Assembly: GCA_029939595.1 (NCBI GenBank)
Contig: JAOZSQ010000051.1
Location: forward strand, 1-14,743
DNA from: EX4572-165 sp002254885
Lineage (GTDB): Archaea > Thermoplasmatota > E2 > DHVEG-1
Direction: 5' to 3'
DNA: 14,743 bases
Shown: in pieces, positions 1 to 6,760 of the stretch
Layout: every line of letters starts with the position of its first letter
Numbering within the stretch: the stretch's first letter is position 1
Program-made: the position numbers and the translations under genes
Notes under the pieces: generated by a model
Told to the model about the DNA's origin: nothing
The model's input: the letters and a program-made list of their open reading frames with translations, nothing else
The model's database searches: none

Positions 1-110
1 GTAATCAAAAAGACATTTATTCAATGAAAATCTGGGGTTTCTATGAAAGAAATACTGTTTTAATCACCCTGTTTTTCTTGAATTGGATTTGTTATCCAAC
101 CTCAATTATT

Positions 111-1358
111 TTAAATAAAGAAATGGGGAATGAATGCAATTTTTGTATCATTTATCTTTTTTATTTTAAATTCTTTTTCTGTGAAAACCACCCCAGTTTT
201 TGGTTTATATGTTTTTAAAAAACTTAGATAGCTTTTAGTTATTTTTGTCTGACTTTTAACTTCAATAGGAATTAATTTTGAATTTAGTTGCATGATGAAA
301 TCAACTTCTGCTTTTCCTGCGGTTCGCCAGTAATTTATTTTTCCATCAAAGTTACTTTTTAATTCGTTGAAAATAAAATTTTCATATAGTATTCCCTTAT
401 CGGTTCTACGGTCTAAAGTTAAAAAATTGTTCATTATAGAATTTCTAATTCCTGTGTCATTATAGTATACTTTTTTTGCTTTTTTTAATTCTGTTGTTAG
501 ATTTTTATGATAGGGTGGTAGAAAAGATATTATATAAGTGTTTGATAAAACAGATAGATAGTTTTCAATGGTTTTGAAATCCATATGTAATTCTCTCATA
601 ATTGACGAAATTTCAAAAATCGAACCATTGTTGAAACTTATGTAATTTAACAGATTTTTAAATTTTTCAAGATGCATTATATTGAAAAAAAGGAAAATAT
701 CTTTTTCAATATATGTCCTGGTCAAATTTTTCAGTAGCTCCTTTTTTAAATCAGGCTCATTTTCTTTTACAATAGCCGGGTAGCCACCAAAAAGAAGATA
801 CTCTTGCAATAGCGACGTAAATTCTTTTTCAAAGACTGGTTCTACATTAAAGTCGTCACCTTTTAAAATAAAATTTTTAAATGCTTTTTTATAGTCAATA
901 AAAATTTTATGTAAATCTTTTGCCTTCCACATTAAAAATTCTTCAAAATTAAGTGGCAAAAGTTCAAAATATATCGATCTTCCAACCAGGTTTTTACCTA
1001 TTTCAACTTTTATATCAAAAGACCCTGAGCCAGTAATGAATAGTTTTAAATTATCTGAATATAAATCAAAAATGAGTTTTATTGTTTTACCTGCATTCTT
1101 ACAATATTGTGCTTCATCTAAAAAAAGAATGTTTTTATTGTTTTCAATGTATCTTTTTATGAATTCTTTTGGGTTTTTTTCAAAACTTGAAAGCATTTCA
1201 TCGTCTTCAAGTGTTACATAGTTTCCACCTAGTTTTTCTTTTAAATGTAAAAAAATAGTTGTTTTTCCACTTTGTCTGGGTCCCTTCATAAGTATTATTT
1301 CTTTTCTGTCAAACCATCTATCAAGATATTCATCTATTATTCTTGGATAGTACTCCAT
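111..1358 (-). CDS. AAA family ATPase with DUF4143 C-terminal domain
   Basis: This 415-residue protein has the AAA_14 plus DUF4143 architecture, a common archaeal and bacterial family without a firmly established function. Visible motifs are a Walker A (GPRQSGKTT, residues 26-34), a Walker B (ILFLDEAQ, 77-84) and a sensor-1-like segment ITGSGS (108-113). The C-terminal part carries WRTAGKAEVDF followed by PIEVK (about 344-368); D353, E366 and K368 have the spacing of a PD-(D/E)XK nuclease-like fold. Length is normal and both ends look intact. It stands alone, with 233 bp of plain sequence upstream. Ten of its twelve arginine codons are AGA or AGG, unlike the polymerase extein in this window, which suggests transfer. 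A defence or mobile-element role is possible but is inference. Confidence 0.88.
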   Translation of the reverse strand: MEYYPRIIDEYLDRWFDRKEIILMKGPRQSGKTTIFLHLKEKLGGNYVTLEDDEMLSSFEKNPKEFIKRYIENNKNILFLDEAQYCKNAGKTIKLIFDLYSDNLKLFITGSGSFDIKVEIGKNLVGRSIYFELLPLNFEEFLMWKAKDLHKIFIDYKKAFKNFILKGDDFNVEPVFEKEFTSLLQEYLLFGGYPAIVKENEPDLKKELLKNLTRTYIEKDIFLFFNIMHLEKFKNLLNYISFNNGSIFEISSIMRELHMDFKTIENYLSVLSNTYIISFLPPYHKNLTTELKKAKKVYYNDTGIRNSIMNNFLTLDRRTDKGILYENFIFNELKSNFDGKINYWRTAGKAEVDFIMQLNSKLIPIEVKSQTKITKSYLSFLKTYKPKTGVVFTEKEFKIKKINDTKIAFIPHFFI

Positions 1359-1591
1359 GAATTATAGAATTGTTTAGGGATTTATAATGTTTTCTATATT
1401 TTGATTTTTATATCATTGGTAAAATCATTTAAAAGACGAATAATCATTTGGAAATCCCAAAATAATTAACATTCCTGAAAAATAGAGACTAGCGAATTCA
1501 AATAGGTGAAAACAAAAAATAAAATGAAAAATTTGTGAGAAGTATTACCGATGTCCTCAACCTTTCCACAACTCAAAACAAATCAAAGGCA
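1359..1591. other. AT-rich intergenic region
   Basis: This is the upstream region of the ATPase gene and the downstream region of the DUF211 gene; both genes are on the minus strand. I see no plausible gene, RNA or clear repeat in it. Confidence 0.5.
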
Positions 1592-1882
1592 TCATCTATC
1601 TTGAGGAGTATTGACTTCTTCAACAATTTTCATTCCTGCTGATACTCCATCAATTGAATGAACCTCTGCACCACCGTTCATAATGGTTTCTAGTACATTA
1701 TCATAATTGATACTTGTTCCTTCAATCGTGATTTTGATACTATGTGTTTTTTCATCCATTTCCTCAAGAGAAATATTCACGCCCGATATACCCTCAAGTT
1801 CACTGATGTTTTCTGCTAGCTCCAAGATTGATGGATGATGTGGCTTTAATACGTCCAATATGACTCTTTTTATATGTCCCAA
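1592..1882 (-). CDS. DUF211 family protein
   Basis: This is a small archaeal DUF211 protein. The family is known from the structure of the Methanothermobacter protein MTH889 as a ferredoxin-like fold that forms oligomers; its biochemical role is not established. The family signature is clear: IKRVILDVLKPHHPSI near the N-terminus, LEGISGVNISLEEMD in the middle, and a GAEVHSIDGVSAG stretch near the end. No ATG precedes the conserved core. The longest reading starts at a TTG at 1897. A second TTG at 1882 is preferred, because a GGAG at 1895-1892 lies 9 nt before it and it gives the usual family length of about 96 residues. The gene stands alone and ends in TGA. Confidence 0.85.
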   Translation of the reverse strand: MGHIKRVILDVLKPHHPSILELAENISELEGISGVNISLEEMDEKTHSIKITIEGTSINYDNVLETIMNGGAEVHSIDGVSAGMKIVEEVNTPQDR

Positions 1883-2016
1883 ATAAATTCGCTCCAATAG
1901 AAGTTGATAATTATAATTTGCTTAATAAACATTATTATTAACTTTTTACCTTCCTTTAATTTGAATTTTTTATGGTTGTCTAGGCTCAATGAAAAACTTT
2001 TTAACATCTCTTTTAG

Positions 2017-2424
2017 ATGTATAAATCAATGAACATGGACAACATATTAGATCAGATCGAGCTGCTACCCATTTTCGACAAACTTACATTTCTTTACTTG
2101 TTTGGTTCTTCATGTAATGGAAAAGCAACAAAAAGATCAGATATAGACCTATGCTTCTACTATGATATAAAGGATAAAAAAAAACTTTACAAACTTATGT
2201 TTAAAATAACTGCACTCTCCCCTGATAAATACGATATTCAGATGTTCCAACTACTCCCATTATATATAAAAAAGGAAGTTTTCAAAGGAGAACTTCTTTA
2301 TTCAATTGATAAAAAATACGTCCACGACATTGCACGAAAGACAATTGAAGAGTATGATGATTTCAAACCACGATATAAATACATACTTTATGGCAAAAAC
2401 AAGATTGAAGGTGCAATTCTATGA
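2017..2424 (+). CDS. mntA: MntA-type minimal nucleotidyltransferase antitoxin (first pair)
   Basis: This 135-residue protein is a minimal nucleotidyltransferase of the MNT family. The signature is GS at 30-31 followed by SDID at 41-44 (GSxxxGx5SDxD). A third acidic residue, D73 in KYDIQ, completes the usual metal-binding triad. In characterised pairs, MntA neutralises its HEPN toxin HepT by transferring AMP groups to a tyrosine of the toxin. The next gene here is a HepT homologue starting within a few bases of this stop codon, so the two should be one operon. Alternative in-frame ATGs lie at 2029 and 2035; the upstream one is kept because it includes the full N-terminal helix. The sequence differs greatly from the second MntA in the window, so the pairs are not recent duplicates. 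Confidence 0.88.
   Translation: MYKSMNMDNILDQIELLPIFDKLTFLYLFGSSCNGKATKRSDIDLCFYYDIKDKKKLYKLMFKITALSPDKYDIQMFQLLPLYIKKEVFKGELLYSIDKKYVHDIARKTIEEYDDFKPRYKYILYGKNKIEGAIL
2408..2413 (+). promoter_or_regulatory. Shine-Dalgarno-like AAGGTG for the HepT gene
   Basis: AAGGTG lies inside the end of mntA. Its spacing is 7 nt to the ATG at 2421 and 11 nt to the ATG at 2425, but 21 nt to the TTG at 2435 that is in frame with HepT. It therefore points to an ATG that is out of frame with the toxin. Confidence 0.5.
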
Positions 2425-2434
2425 ATGAAAACTC

Positions 2435-2842
2435 TTGCATAAACTTTCTGAGGTAAAAGACAGTATTACACTTATTGAAGAAAAACTACCTGAAACCTAT
2501 GAAGGATTCAAAAACATGAGCCGTTTTGAACAAGATGGAATCTATAAAAACATTGAATTTGTGATTCAGAATATACTTGATATTTGTGCCATCATCTTAA
2601 AAGAAAAAGATTTGAGGATTCCAAGTAGTGACTATGACATGTTAACAATACTTAAAGATTCAGGAGTTTTTACAGTTAGAGCTATAGAAACAATCAATCA
2701 AATGAAAAGTTTTAGGAATCGTCTTGTTCACAGATATGGAGAATTAGATGATGAATTAGCGTATTATAATATAAAGGAAGGTTTGAATGATTTTCATATC
2801 ATATTTAAGGACATAAAAAATATAATTGTGTCTGATCAATAA
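2435..2842 (+). CDS. hepT: HepT-type HEPN toxin (first pair)
   Basis: This 135-residue all-helical HEPN protein of the HepT/DUF86 family is the toxin partner of the preceding MntA. The catalytic motif of HEPN ribonucleases is complete: R94-N-R-L-V-H99 followed by R100-Y101, that is RX4HXY. Y101 matches the tyrosine that MntA AMPylates in characterised systems. The start is odd. The only in-frame start near the conserved core is TTG at 2435, without a properly spaced ribosome binding site. Two ATGs (2421, 2425) sit behind a good AAGGTG but are in other frames; removing one A from the AAAA at 2428-2431 would join the ATG at 2425 to the toxin frame as MKLLHKLSEV. So the gene has either a weak TTG start, a one-base lesion, or a sequencing error. 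The catalytic part is intact. Confidence 0.83.
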   Translation: MHKLSEVKDSITLIEEKLPETYEGFKNMSRFEQDGIYKNIEFVIQNILDICAIILKEKDLRIPSSDYDMLTILKDSGVFTVRAIETINQMKSFRNRLVHRYGELDDELAYYNIKEGLNDFHIIFKDIKNIIVSDQ

Positions 2843-2907
2843 TAGATCTTTAAGGGTTTGGAGTTATAAAAATATTTAATTTTATGGATGTACAACACGT
2901 TTTCATT

Positions 2908-3141
2908 TTAACTTTTTTTAATTAGTTCAATGAACTCATCTTGTTTTCCATCAATTTGTGCATGAATAATACCAATAATATTTCGTGCTTCATGCTGGGA
3001 ATTTGTCTCAAATTGAATTTTTAGGTCTTTAATTACAAGTTTTTTATTACAGTGCGAACAAATCGTTGTTTTTTTTTCGGTTTCAGCAATTTTTGCCTTT
3101 TTACAGCTTGGGCAAATTATCACGATATATCTCATTGCCAT
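2908..3141 (-). CDS. Small zinc-ribbon protein, DUF1922/DUF5817-like
   Basis: This 77-residue protein has a four-cysteine zinc ribbon, CPSC (10-13) and CSHC (28-31), followed by KKLVIKDLKIQFE and a helix containing HEARNIIGIIHAQ. This order (ribbon, VKDxxIxF-type strand, then a helix with EA) resembles the small archaeal DUF1922 and haloarchaeal DUF5817 proteins, whose function is unknown; nucleic-acid binding is inferred from the ribbon alone. The start is the ATG at 3141, with another two codons inside. A TATA-like ATATATATA (3165-3173) lies about 25-30 nt upstream, so the mRNA would be nearly leaderless. It is divergent from tRNA-Tyr, only 62 bp away. Confidence 0.75.
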   Translation of the reverse strand: MAMRYIVIICPSCKKAKIAETEKKTTICSHCNKKLVIKDLKIQFETNSQHEARNIIGIIHAQIDGKQDEFIELIKKS

Positions 3142-3162
3142 ATGGCAAATTATAACCTTAAC

Positions 3163-3173
3163 AAATATATATA
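3163..3173. promoter_or_regulatory. TATA-like element between the zinc-ribbon gene and tRNA-Tyr
   Basis: AAATATATATA lies about 25-30 nt before the zinc-ribbon start on the minus strand and about 31-40 nt before the tRNA-Tyr 5' end on the plus strand. Because the core is nearly palindromic, it could serve as TATA box for either or both genes. No BRE was assigned with confidence. Confidence 0.5.
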
Positions 3174-3203
3174 CCCTCTCTTATTCCTGTTCTATTTAAT
3201 TAT

Positions 3204-3302
3204 CCCGCCTTAGCTCAGTCTGGCCGGAGCGGCCGGCTGTAGACTCTTAAGCATTTTATGGCTGAAACCGGCAGGTCCCCGGTTCAAATCCGGGAGGCGG
3301 GA
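3204..3302 (+). tRNA. tRNA-Tyr (GTA) with a 24-nt intron
   Basis: The acceptor stem pairs CCCGCCT (3204-3210) with AGGCGGG (3295-3301), with discriminator A3302. C1-G72 is typical of archaeal and eukaryotic tRNA-Tyr. The anticodon stem is GCCGG/CCGGC with loop CTGTAGA after splicing; the anticodon GTA is at 3239-3241. The T arm is CCCGG-TTCAAAT-CCGGG. The gene is interrupted by a 24-nt insertion in the anticodon loop; without it, the RNA is a normal 75-nt tRNA. The purine after the anticodon is G37 (3242), a possible Trm5 target; the trm5 gene is the next gene downstream. Confidence 0.97.
3243..3266 (+). other. tRNA-Tyr intron, canonical 37/38 position
   Basis: This 24-nt segment lies between G37 (3242) and A38 (3267). 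One A at the boundary is ambiguous, so the intron could equally be 3244-3267. Its second half can fold back on itself (TT.AGC with GCT.AA, loop of 8 nt), and CTGT of the exon can pair only imperfectly with GCTG near the intron's 3' end. A canonical bulge-helix-bulge is therefore not clear by eye, and a relaxed form for the archaeal splicing endonuclease is inferred. Confidence 0.85.
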
Positions 3303-3378
3303 CTCCATTTTTCTATTTGAAAATAAGTGCAAACATATAATAATAGAATTCAAAACAAACACGTCTGTTGAATACATT

Positions 3379-4437
3379 ATGCACACCACAACATCATATG
3401 CGATAAAAATAGATTCATCTCATGCTGAATATTTACGAAAAGTATTGCTTCAAAACAATATTTTACGAACAGATCTTAGGATAAAAAAAGATTCAGGATT
3501 TGTATTTCTTCCAATAACAAGTAAAGAAGATATTAAAGATACTTTATCTAATGATCAGTCATTTGTTATTGTTAAAAATGATTTTGAAATTCAAGAAACA
3601 AGAGTTAATGATTATAAAGAGCTGATATCACTTCCAAACAATTTGCAAGACCTGCTTCCAACTTCTTTTGACCTGATTGGATCTATCATTTTAATTAAGC
3701 TAGACGACGAATTAATTCCATCTCAATCAATTATTGGTAAAGCTTTGCTTCAAACTCATTCTCATGTAGAATCAGTATACCGCATCAAAGCTGTTTCAGG
3801 TGAACTTCGTACTCGTTCAACATTTCATATCGCTGGAATTAAACAAAATCTTACTATTCATAAGGAATATGGATTATTTTTTGAGGTTAATATTGATAAA
3901 ACATATTTCAATCCCCGGCTTGCAACAGAAAGAATGTATATTGCATCACAAGTAAAAAATGATGAAAATATTCTAGATATGTTTACAGGAGTTGCACCTT
4001 TTCCTATTATGATCTCGCGATATGCAAAACCAAAAAGTATCATTGCAGTTGACAAAAACAGGGATGCAATAGTATTGGCAGAAAAAAATATAAAGCGGAA
4101 TAAAATCGAAACTGATATTAGATTATTTCACGATGATGCAAAGAATATTCCCGATATTATCAAATTAAATAAAACAAATCCTGATCGAATCATTATGAAT
4201 TTACCATTTCATGCACATGATTTCTTTCTACAAGCCCTACAATGTGTTAAACAAAATGCGGTAATTCATCTTTATACAATAGGTTCAGATGACATAATAT
4301 CTGAACGAATTGAAAATTTATATGACATCGCTAAATCACATAGTTTTTCAATTTCCATACAAAAAAAACGTGAAATTAAGACATATGCACCACATGAATT
4401 TTATATGGGGATTGATATTACAGCTAAAAAAAATTAG
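3379..4437 (+). CDS. trm5: tRNA (guanine37-N1)-methyltransferase, Trm5 family
   Basis: This 352-residue protein is an archaeal Trm5-type enzyme, which transfers a methyl group from S-adenosylmethionine to N1 of G37 in tRNAs and so prevents frameshifting; some archaeal members also work in wyosine synthesis. An N-terminal tRNA-recognition part (about 1-65) precedes the catalytic region. Visible motifs are PRLATER (179-185), whose arginine and glutamate match catalytic positions described for Methanocaldococcus jannaschii Trm5; SAM motif I ILDMFTGVAPFPI (198-210), with A where the family usually has the second glycine; and MNLPFHA (273-279), the NLPxxA motif. The start is the ATG at 3379; a weak TATA-like ATATAAT lies about 40 nt upstream. 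It ends in TAG followed at once by TAA. It sits between two tRNA genes and could be co-transcribed with tRNA-Thr, 7 nt downstream. Confidence 0.92.
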   Translation: MHTTTSYAIKIDSSHAEYLRKVLLQNNILRTDLRIKKDSGFVFLPITSKEDIKDTLSNDQSFVIVKNDFEIQETRVNDYKELISLPNNLQDLLPTSFDLIGSIILIKLDDELIPSQSIIGKALLQTHSHVESVYRIKAVSGELRTRSTFHIAGIKQNLTIHKEYGLFFEVNIDKTYFNPRLATERMYIASQVKNDENILDMFTGVAPFPIMISRYAKPKSIIAVDKNRDAIVLAEKNIKRNKIETDIRLFHDDAKNIPDIIKLNKTNPDRIIMNLPFHAHDFFLQALQCVKQNAVIHLYTIGSDDIISERIENLYDIAKSHSFSISIQKKREIKTYAPHEFYMGIDITAKKN

Positions 4438-4444
4438 TAAATAT

Positions 4445-4518
4445 GCCGACGTAGCTTAGCCCGGTTGAGCGGCTGACTTGTAATCAGCAGGCCGAGGGTT
4501 CAACTCCCTCCGTCGGCT
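4445..4518 (+). tRNA. tRNA-Thr (TGT)
   Basis: The acceptor stem pairs GCCGACG (4445-4451) with CGTCGGC (4511-4517), with discriminator T4518 as expected for archaeal tRNA-Thr. The anticodon stem is GCTGA/TCAGC with loop CTTGTAA and anticodon TGT at 4479-4481. There is no intron; the length is 74 nt. It follows the trm5 stop by 7 nt and lies 11 nt from the 3' end of the converging surface-protein gene. Confidence 0.97.
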
Positions 4519-4523
4519 TAATA

Positions 4524-4531
4524 TTTTTTTT
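4524..4531 (+). terminator. T-run terminator after tRNA-Thr
   Basis: Eight consecutive T residues begin 5 nt after the tRNA-Thr 3' end and are followed by another T-rich stretch. Archaeal RNA polymerase commonly terminates at such T runs. The run overlaps the stop codon of the convergent gene. Confidence 0.5.
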
Positions 4532-6617
4532 ATTTTCTTTTCCTTGATAAATAAATAAACAATATCGCCCCTATCATTATTATTATTTCAAAACCAGGCG
4601 ATTCTTCGGGTTTTGGTTCAATGTTTACTGTTGTTGAGTCTGCATGTGATTCACCATATGCATCAGTTACTGTTAGGACTACTAGATATGATCCTTCATT
4701 GTCATAAGTATGACTAATCGTTGCACCAGATCCTGAATTGTCGTCTCCAAATGACCATGTATAATCGGTTATTTCCCCATCAGTATCGCTACTTCCATTT
4801 CCATTAAATAAAACGGGTGTTCCAGCAACTCCATAATATGGTCCACCCGGATTTGCATTTGGTGCTTTATTTGCATCTACACCAATTGGAACAAGTATTG
4901 TTTTTGTATCAACAGAACCCAGATTATCTATAACTGTAAGAGTAACACTATATGTCCCACTAGATTCATATATATGACTTGGTGATTTTTCTAGTAATTC
5001 ACTTGTTCCATCACCAAAGTTCCATCGATAAAAATCAATGGTTCCATCTTCATCGATACTTGCTGATGCATCAAATTGTATTATTTCACCAATTTCTCCA
5101 TCATATGGTCCACCGATATCTGCAATTGGTTGGATGTTATCAGGTGGTGTAATCATTGTTGTAAAAAAGAAAATATCTGATTTGTTTTCTTGGAGACTAT
5201 CATTTGATATCGCATACCATGCATAGGTCCGATCAAATGGTAAAGTAAGATCCCATTCAGCATATTTTCCACTGGTGATTTTTTTATCAATTCCAAGCTG
5301 TTTATCTATTTCTGCATTGTAAAAAGTAACTGTAAGGGATTCAGAATCTTCATCAACCACTTTCACTTTAAGAGTGGGTTTTAATCCTACACCAGTTTCA
5401 TTATCACTAGGGGTTGGATCAGAAGGTTTATCAGGTACTTTTAAGAAAAAACCAAGAGGATAAGGATCTGTCAATCCATTTTTATCGTATGAAGAATCTC
5501 CAATTCCATCTTTGTTTCTATCTAACCAATCATAATCATCCCAGTAATTTCCTCTAAGTGTAGCCTCATTAAACCAGATATTTTGGCCATGTTCTTCTGC
5601 TGTTTTTCCATTTTCCTCAAAAGTATTGTTATAGATATTATTTAATTGACTTGTTGATAATGCATATATTCCAGCTCCCGCACTGGAAAAAAACGAGTTT
5701 GAATGAATGGTATTTGATGTGCCTTTAAGACTTATACCACGATCATTTTCTGTAAAAATATTATCACTTACTACCCCGTTATCACAATTTAGATATATCC
5801 CAACAGATGGATTACTAGTGAATTCATTGTATCTTATTACTGGTTGTGTACCCAGGAGGATCTGTATTGCGTTATATTCATTTCCTGAAAAAGTGTTATT
5901 GCTGATGTTTAAATACGTACATGATTCTGCAAGAATGCCATTTAGACTAGTATCAATCTGATTATCATATAATCTATTATGAGCTGTTGAATAAAGATGA
6001 ATCCCTGCATCTGAACAGTTTGTAATAAAATTGTTTACAATATCATTTGTGGATGATTTGACATATATTCCTTTTTCTGTGTTATTTATTCTATTACCAC
6101 TGATGATTGCCCCATCTGCATTTGATTCAATAATAATTCCAAAACTATCTGTATCATTAAACGTGTTTCCATTTACAACAACATTTTCTGCTTGAATACT
6201 GATAAGAGCACCTATAGGAGAGGTTTTGTAGCCATGTTCATCGGTTAACCAAAAATCTTGAAATTCAACATAATCTGCAGTGATCTCAACAGTATAGCGT
6301 CTATCATAGTCCTGTTCTATGACTGATTCTGTTCCTTCCACACCACCCCATAAATGAAGTTTTTTATCAATGACTATATGTTCTTCATAAAGTCCCCCAA
6401 ATACATAAAGAGTATCTTCATCTTCTGCTGAATCAATAGCTTCTTGAATTGTTTTAAATGGTTGTTCTGCTGTTCCCTTGCTATATCCTTTATAGCTACT
6501 ATCTACATAATATTCATTTCCTGTTTCTTCCTGAGCAAGTCCCTGAAAAAACATTGTATTTATGAAAAGAGTACTGATTAAGAAACAGGTTAACAGGTGT
6601 TTAACGTTTATTCTCAT
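4530..6617 (-). CDS. Secreted NosD-like beta-helix protein with two PKD domains and a PGF-CTERM-like anchor
   Basis: This 695-residue protein is probably displayed on the cell surface. An N-terminal signal peptide (about 1-29, ending GLAQ) is followed by a right-handed parallel beta-helix (about 35-360) of N-rich rungs such as NGNTFNDT, ISGNRI and ISNNTFSGN. NYWDDYDWLDRNKDGIGD (357-374) is the usual end of NosD-type helices. A fibronectin-like domain follows (about 393-487), then two PKD domains (about 492-578 and 583-667), each with a WxFGD motif. The tail SPGFE (673-677), a hydrophobic segment and RKRK is PGF-CTERM-like, the signal processed by archaeosortase A. Carbohydrate binding or modification fits the fold, but no substrate is evident. 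The start ATG at 6617 has GGATGGG just upstream and a 14-bp palindrome before that. The gene ends 11 nt from tRNA-Thr. Confidence 0.9.
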   Translation of the reverse strand: MRINVKHLLTCFLISTLFINTMFFQGLAQEETGNEYYVDSSYKGYSKGTAEQPFKTIQEAIDSAEDEDTLYVFGGLYEEHIVIDKKLHLWGGVEGTESVIEQDYDRRYTVEITADYVEFQDFWLTDEHGYKTSPIGALISIQAENVVVNGNTFNDTDSFGIIIESNADGAIISGNRINNTEKGIYVKSSTNDIVNNFITNCSDAGIHLYSTAHNRLYDNQIDTSLNGILAESCTYLNISNNTFSGNEYNAIQILLGTQPVIRYNEFTSNPSVGIYLNCDNGVVSDNIFTENDRGISLKGTSNTIHSNSFFSSAGAGIYALSTSQLNNIYNNTFEENGKTAEEHGQNIWFNEATLRGNYWDDYDWLDRNKDGIGDSSYDKNGLTDPYPLGFFLKVPDKPSDPTPSDNETGVGLKPTLKVKVVDEDSESLTVTFYNAEIDKQLGIDKKITSGKYAEWDLTLPFDRTYAWYAISNDSLQENKSDIFFFTTMITPPDNIQPIADIGGPYDGEIGEIIQFDASASIDEDGTIDFYRWNFGDGTSELLEKSPSHIYESSGTYSVTLTVIDNLGSVDTKTILVPIGVDANKAPNANPGGPYYGVAGTPVLFNGNGSSDTDGEITDYTWSFGDDNSGSGATISHTYDNEGSYLVVLTVTDAYGESHADSTTVNIEPKPEESPGFEIIIMIGAILFIYLSRKRK

Positions 6618-6642
6618 CTTTATCCCATCCTATGTTTTGTGC

Positions 6643-6656
6643 AATTATGCATAATT
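6643..6656. repeat. 14-bp perfect palindrome AATTATGCATAATT
   Basis: This exact palindrome lies 26 bp upstream of the surface-protein start, where a core promoter or an operator would be expected. It is AT-rich, so part of the symmetry may be chance. Confidence 0.4.
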
Positions 6657-6689
6657 TGTTCTCTAATTTATAGTTTTCTCATAATTATA

Positions 6690-6701
6690 CATGTTAACAT
6701 G
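6690..6701. repeat. 12-bp perfect palindrome CATGTTAACATG
   Basis: This is the second exact palindrome in the 143-bp divergent region between the surface-protein gene and coaD. It is 60 bp before the coaD start and could be a regulator site; no regulator can be named. Confidence 0.35.
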
Positions 6702-6760
6702 GCACATTCTATATTTTTTAAATGTGGATATGTTTTAGTATGAAACCATAATTATTGAAT

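Noticed and set aside
3..218. Open plus-strand frame at the left edge, rich in F, L and I
   Set aside because: Half of it lies antisense to the end of the intact ATPase gene, the hydrophobic composition is what antisense AT-rich sequence gives, and no motif is visible.
3204..4518. tRNA genes as attachment sites for an integrated element
   Set aside because: I found no second copy of either tRNA 3' end and no integrase in the window.
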